Position numbers and translations under genes: made by a program. From positions 1 through 5,033 of the forward strand of contig JACQUI010000333.1 of the NCBI GenBank assembly GCA_016210395.1: DNA of 5,033 nt, given 5' to 3'. Below are positions 1 to 4,840 of the stretch, piece after piece (position 1 is the stretch's first letter; each line of letters starts with the position of its first letter). The notes under the pieces are model-generated. The model searched no databases. It was not told where the DNA came from and worked only from the letters and a program-made list of their open reading frames with translations. This DNA is from Chloroflexota bacterium. Its GTDB lineage: Bacteria; Chloroflexota; Dehalococcoidia; Lucifugimonadales; JACPCL1.

Positions 1-44
1 ATTGGAAGCGAGAAGCATTTGACCACCTCGCTCTAGAATGACAG
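1..44 (-). repeat. Small dispersed repeat, copy A (cut by window edge)
   Basis: Read on the minus strand, this stretch starts CTGTCATTCTAGAGCGAGG and continues GGTCAAATGC. It aligns almost base for base with 4676-4720 on the plus strand, which starts CTGTCATCCTGAGCGAGG and continues GGTCAAACGC. The differences are mostly C/T changes plus one extra base. The two copies are therefore in opposite orientation on either side of the stressosome genes. This copy lies about 40 bp after the rsbX stop and runs off the left edge, so its far end is not visible. The type resembles the GTCATYCTGAGCG small intergenic elements common in some environmental bacteria; that family link comes from memory. Confidence 0.6.
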
Positions 45-85
45 TGTAGGCGGCCCCTTGGCTCCGAACATCGAAAGACCCTGGT

Positions 86-682
86 TCATGAAGCCGGCCC
101 TGGATACCGGGCGGCGAGGACCATCGCATCGTCGTTGCCGGTCCTGTGCGAGGCGATGATGTAGTCCGCCAGCTCCTGAGGCGTCCGGCCCTGGCGCATC
201 CCATCGGCGTACCCCATACGAATACCGTCGGTCGTCATCACCAGCACGTCGCCGCCGGAGAGAGGGTAGGCTTCAGACCGCAAGGCGGGAAGCGACGTGC
301 CCAACAGGCCGGGATGAAGCGCCAGCCAGTGACGGCGCGGCGCAGAGGAGTCCGGGCTGTGACGCAGGATGACCCCGCCCACGTTGCCTACGCCGAGCCA
401 CGTCATGAGACTTCGCCTGGTATCTATGCGGGCGGCGCTCATGACCACGCCCCTGAACCCCGTTTGCGCGCGGTGCACCTCGGCAAACAGCCGTTCCAAA
501 GGGTCCTGGGGGCGGCTCTCCATGACCATCGCCGCTTGCTCCGCCGCTTCATACGCCAGCCGGCCGTGGCCGAGCCCGTCAATCACGGCCATGAGCAGGC
601 CATCGGGCAGATCCCGGACGACCCACCGGTCGCCCAGGCGCGTTTCCCCAGGGCACACGAAGCTCGCCATGCCTAGGAGCAC
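86..682 (-). CDS. rsbX: RsbX-like PP2C/SpoIIE-family serine phosphatase (stressosome reset)
   Basis: This 198-residue protein is a compact PP2C-type (SpoIIE-class) phosphatase, close to the length of Bacillus RsbX. Visible motifs are the metal-binding DGLGHG at residues 35-40, GVGN at 97-100, GLLG at 126-129, TTDG at 150-153 and TGNDDAMVLAARY near 181-193. The metal-ligand aspartates are D35, D152 and D185. It has no sensor domain, signal peptide or membrane segment, so it should be cytosolic. In the family, RsbX dephosphorylates RsbS and RsbR and ends the stress response. It is the last gene of the operon, 10 nt after the rsbT stop. The start shown is GTG, preceded by GGTGAG at about 9 nt. 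An in-frame ATG at 670 would shorten the protein by 4 residues and cannot be excluded. RsbU-type phosphatases have an N-terminal RsbT-binding domain that is absent here, so RsbX is the better name. Confidence 0.9.
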   Translation of the reverse strand: MLLGMASFVCPGETRLGDRWVVRDLPDGLLMAVIDGLGHGRLAYEAAEQAAMVMESRPQDPLERLFAEVHRAQTGFRGVVMSAARIDTRRSLMTWLGVGNVGGVILRHSPDSSAPRRHWLALHPGLLGTSLPALRSEAYPLSGGDVLVMTTDGIRMGYADGMRQGRTPQELADYIIASHRTGNDDAMVLAARYPGPAS

Positions 683-692
683 TGACGGTGAC

Positions 693-1100
693 TCACCTTC
701 TCCACTTGGCCACCGTGACTGTGGTCCCGTTTCCTAACGCCGTCTGAATGTCGAACTCGTCCATGAGCCGGCGCACCCCGGAGAGGCCCATGCCCAAGCC
801 GCCCGCAGTAGAGAACCCGCCGCGGACCGCCCGGTCAACGTCCGCGATTCCCGGCCCTTTGTCCTTGGCGATGATGATGATCCGCTCGCGGCGGCCGTCG
901 GTAACCGCGCGTAGGGTCATTTCCCCCATTTTCGCATGGACGATCAGGTTGCGCGCCAGCTCAGAGATGGCGGTGGCGATGATGGTGATGTCCGTGGAGG
1001 AGAATCCCATGTCCGCTGCCATGGCTTTGCCGCGCCGACGCGCCTCGACAATATCAGTCGCAGAATTGATTTTGAGCTCGACGAGTACATCAATCGCCAT
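693..1100 (-). CDS. rsbT: RsbT serine/threonine kinase (stressosome switch)
   Basis: This 135-residue protein is a GHKL-type (HATPase_c) kinase of the RsbT/RsbW class. The N box is TAISELARNLIVHA, with E47 and N51. The G1 box is DKGPGI starting at D80. The G2 region is FSTAGGLGMGLSGVRRLMDEF at about 96-116, and the GTTVTV end motif is at 125-130. The FST-GGLG-GL-GV-RLMDEFDI pattern is characteristic of RsbT rather than RsbW/SpoIIAB. In the known pathway RsbT is bound by the RsbR-RsbS shell, phosphorylates both on stress, and is released to activate a partner. That partner is RsbU in Bacillus; it is not in this window. The ATG lies 3 nt after the rsbS stop with no clear Shine-Dalgarno sequence, so translation probably depends on coupling to rsbS. 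Confidence 0.93.
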   Translation of the reverse strand: MAIDVLVELKINSATDIVEARRRGKAMAADMGFSSTDITIIATAISELARNLIVHAKMGEMTLRAVTDGRRERIIIIAKDKGPGIADVDRAVRGGFSTAGGLGMGLSGVRRLMDEFDIQTALGNGTTVTVAKWRR

Positions 1101-1103
1101 GCG

Positions 1104-1484
1104 TTATATGCGCAGCAGGTTGGCCCGCGCTTTTCCAATCCTGCTAGTTAGATAGAATAGGCCCTCTTCCAGGTCCAACGCAGTCGCCACGCCCTCCAGG
1201 GTGAGGCCAAGGCGGACCATGGTCAACGCCACCTCCGGCTGTATGCCGACGATCACCGTCCGCGCCCCACGGAGGTGAATCATGTGGGCCATGTTGCGCA
1301 GCGTCAGCGTTGCAAAGGAGTCTATGACGTCCAACGCTGTGACATCCACCACGACGCCCGCCGAGCGGTGGACGCCCACGCGTTCAACCAGCTCATTGCG
1401 GAGCTTGACGAAGTCCTCGTCAGTGAGAGCGGACTGAATGCTGACGATGAGATACCGCCCCTGCTTGAGTATCGGGACGTCCAT
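1104..1484 (-). CDS. rsbS: RsbS single-STAS-domain stressosome scaffold
   Basis: This 126-residue protein consists of one STAS domain with no sensor domain, as expected for RsbS. It opens with VPILKQGRYLIVSIQ, typical of the family. The core VVVDVTALDVIDSF (about 44-57) carries Ser56 in the DSF motif, the counterpart of the Bacillus RsbS serine phosphorylated by RsbT. GIQPEVALTMVRLGL follows at 80-94, with Thr88 at the position of the second RsbR phosphosite. In the family RsbS forms the shell core with RsbR and holds RsbT. The ATG is 2 nt after the rsbR stop and CGGGG lies just upstream, giving a weak ribosome site overlapping the end of rsbR; coupled translation is likely. The short C-terminal tail (TSRIGKARANLLRI) is basic and has no function I can name. 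Confidence 0.93.
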   Translation of the reverse strand: MDVPILKQGRYLIVSIQSALTDEDFVKLRNELVERVGVHRSAGVVVDVTALDVIDSFATLTLRNMAHMIHLRGARTVIVGIQPEVALTMVRLGLTLEGVATALDLEEGLFYLTSRIGKARANLLRI

Positions 1485-1486
1485 GC

Positions 1487-2446
1487 TTACTGCCCCGTTG
1501 TTTCGCTAGTCTCGTCCTCAGGAAACACCATGTCGCCGGAACTCGTCACCTTGTATCCCAGCAATCGCTCCGCTTCCTCAATACCCTCCTGCAGGTCTCC
1601 AAGGGTGTGCAGGCGGCCAAAGTCCACGCCAATGTTCACCAACGTCTGCGCAATCTCAGGCGATATGCCCGTGACAATCACAACTGCGCCAAGCAAACGG
1701 CACGCATCCACTGTCTGCACCAGGTGGTTGGCGACGTAGCTATCCATCATGGCGACGCCGGTGATGTCTATGACCACCACCCTGGCCCGGTTCACGCGTA
1801 TTGCCCTGAGCAACTGCTCGGTGATCTGGCGGGCCCGCTGGGAGTCTATGACGCCGATGATAGGCAGAATGAGCAAGCGTTCCCGGACTTGCAACACAGG
1901 CGTCGAGAGCTCGCGGATGGCCTCCTGCTGCTCCCGGATGACGCGCTCGCGCTCCTGTACGAACCCCACGGCCACCGTTATGGTGATCTCATTGACGGCT
2001 GCCACCAACGCGCCAATGTGGTCTTCCAGCAGTTCAACAGAGCCTACGTGTGAGACTCTGGTCGCCCGTGTCAGCACGTCCCGCAAGTGAAGCACCAGAC
2101 CCATTGCCTCTTTGATATCAACGCCCCTGGGAATGAGCCGCTCCGAGAGGTTTTGGGAATAGGCCTGGACGCCTGACAGGTCTCCAGTTTTCAAGGCATC
2201 CAGGTACTGGTCATAGATGGCCCTGGTCTCGTTTTCGGTCTCATCACGAGACAGGGCTGTCAGCAGGTTATCGTCCAAAACGCGCTTCGCCCACTCGGCG
2301 CGAAGCTCGTCCTTCTCCCGCTGGAACTGCTCCACCAGATCCGCAACAACCTGCCGGGCTTCCCTGGTCCGCGACGACGCCTGCCGAGGTTGGGCGGGGG
2401 AATTGCCCGCGGCGGCGTTCTGACCCCTGTCCCTCTGCTCCATCAT
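1487..2446 (-). CDS. rsbR: RsbR-family co-antagonist (alpha-helical sensor domain + STAS)
   Basis: This 319-residue stressosome protein has three visible parts. Residues 1-30 are polar and probably disordered. Residues about 32-175 are predicted all-helical (VVADLVEQFQREKDELRAEW onward) and resemble the RsbRD-type N-terminal domain of RsbT co-antagonists. Residues about 178-297 are a STAS domain opening with ELSTPVLQVRERLLILPIIG. The STAS domain contains VVVIDITGVAMMDSYVA, where Ser236 is at the first RsbT phosphosite (Thr171 in Bacillus RsbRA), and GISPEIAQTLVNIG, where Thr268 is at the second (Thr205). A roughly 20-residue acidic tail rich in E, D, S and T follows the domain. It heads the rsbR-rsbS-rsbT-rsbX operon. 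The start is well supported by GGAGG 7 nt upstream of the first of two adjacent ATG codons. The input sensed by the N-terminal domain cannot be read from the sequence. Confidence 0.92.
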   Translation of the reverse strand: MMEQRDRGQNAAAGNSPAQPRQASSRTREARQVVADLVEQFQREKDELRAEWAKRVLDDNLLTALSRDETENETRAIYDQYLDALKTGDLSGVQAYSQNLSERLIPRGVDIKEAMGLVLHLRDVLTRATRVSHVGSVELLEDHIGALVAAVNEITITVAVGFVQERERVIREQQEAIRELSTPVLQVRERLLILPIIGVIDSQRARQITEQLLRAIRVNRARVVVIDITGVAMMDSYVANHLVQTVDACRLLGAVVIVTGISPEIAQTLVNIGVDFGRLHTLGDLQEGIEEAERLLGYKVTSSGDMVFPEDETSETTGQ

Positions 2447-2453
2447 ACGTGCG

Positions 2454-2458
2454 CCTCC
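2454..2458 (-). promoter_or_regulatory. Strong Shine-Dalgarno sequence of rsbR
   Basis: The transcript sense reads GGAGG, followed by a 7-nt spacer and the first ATG of rsbR at 2446. This is the best ribosome site in the operon and fixes the start. It is part of a short tandem repeat (GCACGGAGACACGGAGG, 2454-2470), so a second GGAG core lies upstream at 2463-2466. Confidence 0.75.
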
Positions 2459-2475
2459 GTGTCTCCGTGCTGCAC

Positions 2476-2481
2476 ATTGTA
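2476..2481 (-). promoter_or_regulatory. Possible -10 box for the rsbR-S-T-X operon
   Basis: The minus strand reads TACAAT here, one base from the TATAAT consensus and 29 nt before the rsbR ATG, which would leave a short leader of about 20 nt. The -35 region is poor: TGGCGC at an 18-nt spacing matches only three of six bases. The call rests on the -10 match and on the 420-bp gap separating rsbR from the upstream gene. Confidence 0.3.
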
Positions 2482-2511
2482 GGGTGTTGTTGGCATCCAG
2501 CGCCAGGAGGA

Positions 2512-2570
2512 ATGAAAACAGCTCCTTGGCTGTCCCTTCCCCCTTGACAGGGGAAGGAAGCTATTTTCAT
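2512..2570. repeat. Nested inverted repeat (59 bp)
   Basis: The outer arms are ATGAAAACAGCT (2512-2523) and AGCTATTTTCAT (2559-2570), pairing at 11 of 12 positions. Inside them lies a second perfect stem, CCTTCCCC (2535-2542) and GGGGAAGG (2550-2557), with a 7-nt loop. A further direct relative of the outer arm, ATGAAAACGCAGGCTTCC, occurs at 2610-2627. This looks like a small palindromic element rather than a terminator, because no T-run adjoins either side. Confidence 0.7.
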
Positions 2571-2579
2571 AGGAATCGT

Positions 2580-2597
2580 CCATGCCCATTGGCATGG
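2580..2597. repeat. Perfect hairpin CCATGCC/GGCATGG
   Basis: The arms CCATGCC (2580-2586) and GGCATGG (2591-2597) are perfect 7-bp complements around a CATT loop. It lies between two copies of the ATGAAAA motif (2559-2570 and 2610-2627). Confidence 0.55.
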
Positions 2598-2661
2598 GCG
2601 CCCGCGCGGATGAAAACGCAGGCTTCCCCTGGTGGCAGACGCTTCTGTTCCCACCCGCTCG

Positions 2662-2693
2662 CCCTGGGGCGCAAGCCTTGCGCCCCTACAGGG
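2662..2693. repeat. Palindrome GGGGCGCAA/TTGCGCCCC
   Basis: A perfect 9-bp stem is formed by GGGGCGCAA (2666-2674) and TTGCGCCCC (2678-2686) around a GCC loop. An outer CCCT (2662-2665) and AGGG (2690-2693) extend it past a 3-nt bulge. Dispersed GGGGCGCAAG...CTTGCGCCCC repeats are, from memory, familiar in intergenic DNA of several environmental phyla including Chloroflexota. That family link was not checked. Confidence 0.7.
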
Positions 2694-2713
2694 ACACCCC
2701 TACCAGCCCCCGG

Positions 2714-2732
2714 CAGGGAACGCGGTTCCCTG
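2714..2732. repeat. Palindrome CAGGGAAC/GTTCCCTG
   Basis: Perfect 8-bp arms CAGGGAAC (2714-2721) and GTTCCCTG (2725-2732) flank a GCG loop. It begins 21 bp after the preceding palindrome and is unrelated to it in sequence, which supports a patchwork of separate modules. Confidence 0.65.
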
Positions 2733-2779
2733 GCGCTCTCCAAGGTCTCCCAATCCGGCCGCCTAAGACCTCTCCCTCT

Positions 2780-2804
2780 GTCCCTCTTTTGCGAGGAGAG
2801 GGAC
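2780..2804. repeat. Hairpin GTCCCTCT/AGAGGGAC
   Basis: Perfect 8-bp arms GTCCCTCT (2780-2787) and AGAGGGAC (2797-2804) surround a 9-nt loop. The pyrimidine-rich left side and purine-rich right side resemble the element at 2823-2865 and the inner stem of 2512-2570, suggesting three variants of a CCCTCTCC/GGAGAGGG type repeat. Confidence 0.6.
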
Positions 2805-2822
2805 GCACCGTGTCTGCAGCCT

Positions 2823-2865
2823 CCTATTCCCCCTTCCCGTGCGGGAAGAGGGTCAGGGGGTTAGG
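2823..2865. repeat. Long imperfect hairpin just after the PAS-PAS-STAS stop
   Basis: The inner stem CTTCCCG/CGGGAAG (2833-2839 and 2842-2848) sits inside the outer pairing CCTA..CCCCC (2823-2833) with GGGGG..TAGG (2856-2865); the base at 2833 can join either stem. On the minus strand it begins 2 nt after the stop codon of the PAS-PAS-STAS gene. It could fold at the 3' end of that transcript, acting as a stabiliser or attenuator. There is no T-run, so a classical intrinsic terminator is not supported. Confidence 0.55.
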
Positions 2866-2867
2866 TC

Positions 2868-4175
2868 TCACGCCGTAGGGGTGGGCGCCACAACACGGAG
2901 AGCGCCGCCGATACCCTTGCCGCGCCCGCCGCCGGCCAGCAACTGCTCCGCCTCTTCCACGCCGCTCTGAAGGTCGCCAAGGACGGTGATGCCTTCCAGC
3001 AGGATACCATTCTCCACCAGGGAACGGGTGAATTCGCTGGACATACCCGTGAGAATCACCACCGCGCCAAGGAGCTGCGCGCTCTTGAAGATGCGCGTGA
3101 CCTCCCGGGCGACGGCAAGGTCAAGGTACGGCACCCCTGTCAGGTCAACAACGACCACCTTTGCCCTGTGGGAGCGGATCGCCTCCAGCAACTGCCTGCT
3201 TAGTTGCTGGACTCGTGGCGCGTCCAGCACGCCAATCAGGGGAGCAAGGAGAAGATGGGTGCGGACCGGCAGCACGGGCGTGGACAGCTCCACGATGAGA
3301 TCCCTGGCCTTGCTCAATGCCTCTTCCGCCTGCTTCCGAGGCGTGATGTCAATGACGTAGCCGATAGAGAAGCGGCCCTCCTCCATGTCTACGTGCGTGA
3401 GGCTGATATCCGCAGGAAACTCGCTGCCATCCTTCCGCCTGCCCACCAGGGGTATGTCTAGGCCCATGGGCCTGATGTGCGGCGAATCGAAGAACTTGCC
3501 GCGTTGCCTGGAATGCGTGTCCCGGAACCGCTCCGGCATCAGCAGCTCCAGTGGTTGCCCCAGCAGCTCTTCACGGCTGTACCCGAACAGCCGCTCCAGG
3601 GCGTGGTTGACCAGGGCGATCTTGCCATTCTTGTCTACCGTGACAATGCCTTCGGGCGCGGCCTCCAGCAACATGCGGTTCCGGGCCTCGCTGCGGCGAA
3701 GCGACTCTTCAGCTTGCCTGCGCGCCGTGACATCCCGGGCGACGCCCTCGACGGCCAGGGCGCTGCCGTTCTCGTCCCGAATATAGGAGAACGTTGCCTC
3801 TACCCAGATCATCTGGCCGTCTTTGCGGACCCATCGCGACAAAAAGGGGCTGTCCAGGGATCCCGGGCTCTGAAGCTCGCGCTCCACGATTGGCCTGTCG
3901 TCTGAGTGGACGATGTCCACCAACACGGAAGGATTGGCGTAGAAGTCCTTAGGATTGTATCCGACTACACGTTCAACAGAAGGGCTGACGTACTCGAAGC
4001 GCAGGGATGGCGTCAGCAGGGCGTAGAAGAGCACGTCCTGCATGTGCTCGGCAAGCTCTCTGAACTGCTTTTCAGACGCAATGAAGGCTTCCTCAGCGCT
4101 GGAACGGCCTTCCCCGTATTCACCATGCTTGCGCCCCTGCGCCAGCGTTCCGAGGTCCTTTTCCTTGTCGGACAT
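2868..4175 (-). CDS. PAS-PAS-STAS stressosome sensor (RsbR paralogue)
   Basis: This 435-residue soluble protein has two PAS/PAC sensor domains (about 37-150 and 162-280) followed by a STAS domain (about 294-415). PAC ends are seen as EGVARDVTARRQAEE and IGYVIDITPRKQAEE. The STAS part (LSTPVLPVRTHLLLAPLIGV, then VVVDLTGV) closely matches the neighbouring RsbR, so the two are paralogues with different sensor ends. No LOV-type cysteine motif is visible, so blue-light sensing is not suggested. At the first RsbR phosphosite the residue is Leu353 (YLDLAVA), which cannot be phosphorylated; at the second it is Ser385. A glycine-rich tail ends the protein. The start at 4175 is preferred because GGGGGAAAAGG precedes it. 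An in-frame ATG at 4253 would add 26 residues of Ala/Gly/Arg-rich, unconserved-looking sequence without a ribosome site. The ligand of the PAS domains is unknown. Confidence 0.9.
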   Translation of the reverse strand: MSDKEKDLGTLAQGRKHGEYGEGRSSAEEAFIASEKQFRELAEHMQDVLFYALLTPSLRFEYVSPSVERVVGYNPKDFYANPSVLVDIVHSDDRPIVERELQSPGSLDSPFLSRWVRKDGQMIWVEATFSYIRDENGSALAVEGVARDVTARRQAEESLRRSEARNRMLLEAAPEGIVTVDKNGKIALVNHALERLFGYSREELLGQPLELLMPERFRDTHSRQRGKFFDSPHIRPMGLDIPLVGRRKDGSEFPADISLTHVDMEEGRFSIGYVIDITPRKQAEEALSKARDLIVELSTPVLPVRTHLLLAPLIGVLDAPRVQQLSRQLLEAIRSHRAKVVVVDLTGVPYLDLAVAREVTRIFKSAQLLGAVVILTGMSSEFTRSLVENGILLEGITVLGDLQSGVEEAEQLLAGGGRGKGIGGALRVVAPTPTA

Positions 4176-4186
4176 CCTTTTCCCCC
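4176..4186 (-). promoter_or_regulatory. Ribosome binding site supporting the start at 4175
   Basis: The transcript sense reads GGGGGAAAAGG directly before ATG. The G-rich core is 6 nt from the start codon, and a second GG sits immediately next to it. The alternative ATG at 4253 has no purine-rich site, so this element decides the start. Confidence 0.5.
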
Positions 4187-4260
4187 AAGATCGTCTTATT
4201 CCTGACCCGTTCAAAGGTGGGGCGCCACGCCCTGTCCTGGCTGCTCCAGCCATGCTGGGT

Positions 4261-4297
4261 GTGCAGAAGCCGCCGGGCCGGCGGCTGGCCCATGCAC
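4261..4297. repeat. GC-rich cruciform in the PAS-PAS-STAS leader
   Basis: The core GCCGCCGG (4269-4276) and CCGGCGGC (4278-4285) are perfect complements around a single G. Flanking GTGCA (4261-4265) and TGCAC (4293-4297) add an outer stem. It lies 85-120 bp upstream of the preferred start codon and could be an operator, a leader hairpin or another repeat module; nothing in the sequence decides between these. Confidence 0.45.
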
Positions 4298-4329
4298 GCG
4301 TCAGCGACGGTGGCCCGGCAGTTGCCTTT

Positions 4330-4380
4330 CACGCGCCAACACCCGCGTGTATGACGGGGGTGTAACGGGTTTGTTACCCG
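4330..4380. promoter_or_regulatory. Two dyads upstream of the PAS-PAS-STAS gene (possible operators)
   Basis: CACGCG (4330-4335) is mirrored by CGCGTG (4344-4349) with an 8-bp spacer, and CACGCG recurs at 4295-4300. A second dyad has overlapping options: CGGGT/ACCCG (4366-4370 and 4376-4380) or GTAAC/GTTAC (4362-4366 and 4373-4377). Spaced dyads like these are compatible with a dimeric regulator, but no promoter could be placed beside them, so the assignment is tentative. Confidence 0.3.
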
Positions 4381-4675
4381 CCGGACGGCCCTAGCAGATG
4401 CCTTTCATGCACCAACTCTTGCTGCATTCACGTCAAAGACTGCGCCGGCTGAGCCTGCAGCAGCCGACGGCGTCCATTATGCAACCCCCCGCTGGGCCCT
4501 GGCAATTGCTGCGCGGTTTCGCCGCGCTTTGGGTTGTGGTTCCGAGCACTATTGTCTCCGCTGATCCGCGCCAATCCGCCTTCCCGGCAGGGGTGGCTCG
4601 CCGAGAGGCGCTGGCGTGTCCTATTGTCATTGCTACGAAAATGCACTCGGCGCCCTATTATGAGCAGTGGCCTAA

Positions 4676-4762
4676 CTGTCATCCTGAGCGAGGCGGTCAA
4701 ACGCGGCTTGCCGTTCTCAGCGACTGCCGCAGTGAAGGATCACTCATCAGCCTTGCCATGAC
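4676..4762 (+). repeat. MITE-like repeat with GTCAT/ATGAC ends (copy B)
   Basis: The element begins CTGTCATCCTGAGCGAGG, passes through GTGAAGGATCACTC and ends at CCATGAC, giving 5-bp terminal inverted repeats GTCAT (4678-4682) and ATGAC (4758-4762) around about 85 bp. Its first 45 bases match, in inverted orientation, the left-edge copy at 1-44, including the internal GAGCGAGGYGGTCAAAYGC. It has no coding capacity, so any movement would rely on a transposase supplied elsewhere. The GTCATCCTGAGCG...GAAGGATC form is a known style of dispersed bacterial repeat (from memory). Confidence 0.6.
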
Positions 4763-4840
4763 GCAAAGGGCTGCGGCAGCAGCCCGCGTCCCTCCATGCC
4801 GAACAGCTTTTCATCCTTCCAAAGCAAGGTGGTCAACCGA

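Larger units (their letters stand above)
2500..2867. repeat. Intergenic cluster of hairpin-forming repeat modules
   Basis: This stretch separates the PAS-PAS-STAS gene from rsbR and contains no credible gene. Open frames here are low-complexity products of the repeats. At least six separate inverted repeats follow one another at 2512-2570, 2580-2597, 2662-2693, 2714-2732, 2780-2804 and 2823-2865. Each has a different stem sequence, and several are perfect over 7-9 bp with loops of 3-9 nt. The main ones are listed as their own entries. The arrangement looks like repeated insertion or accumulation of unrelated REP- or MITE-like elements at one permissive site. In the RNA of the upstream gene they could also act as 3' structures, but none is followed by a clear U-run. 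Confidence 0.75.

Noticed and set aside
45..85. Terminator after rsbX
   Set aside because: Only weak pairing (GGAGCC with GGCC-type bases) and no T-run; not enough to call a terminator.
748..1155. Plus-strand open frames opposite rsbT and rsbS
   Set aside because: They are antisense shadows in GC-rich DNA; the minus-strand proteins show complete kinase and STAS motifs.
2268..2654. 128-codon minus-strand frame overlapping the rsbR start
   Set aside because: It overlaps the well-supported rsbR N-terminus in another frame and crosses the repeat cluster; its composition is Gly/Arg-rich without motifs.
2484..2878. Two overlapping plus-strand open frames in the gap before rsbR
   Set aside because: They consist entirely of palindromic repeat modules, are Pro/Arg/Ser-rich, and have no domain or ribosome site.
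2868..4175. LOV photoreceptor identity (YtvA-like) for the PAS-STAS protein
   Set aside because: Neither PAS domain contains the cysteine-bearing GXNCRFLQ flavin motif, so a blue-light sensor is not supported.
4176..4253. 26-residue N-terminal extension of the PAS-PAS-STAS protein
   Set aside because: The ATG at 4253 has no Shine-Dalgarno sequence, the extra peptide is Gly/Ala/Arg-rich, and a better site precedes the ATG at 4175.
4622..4664. Possible promoter (TATTAT on plus, CATAAT on minus near 4656-4663)
   Set aside because: No -35 element lies at 16-19 nt on either strand: the plus-strand candidates are 20 or 26 nt away and the minus-strand TGACAG is only 13 nt away. There is also no gene just downstream on the plus strand.
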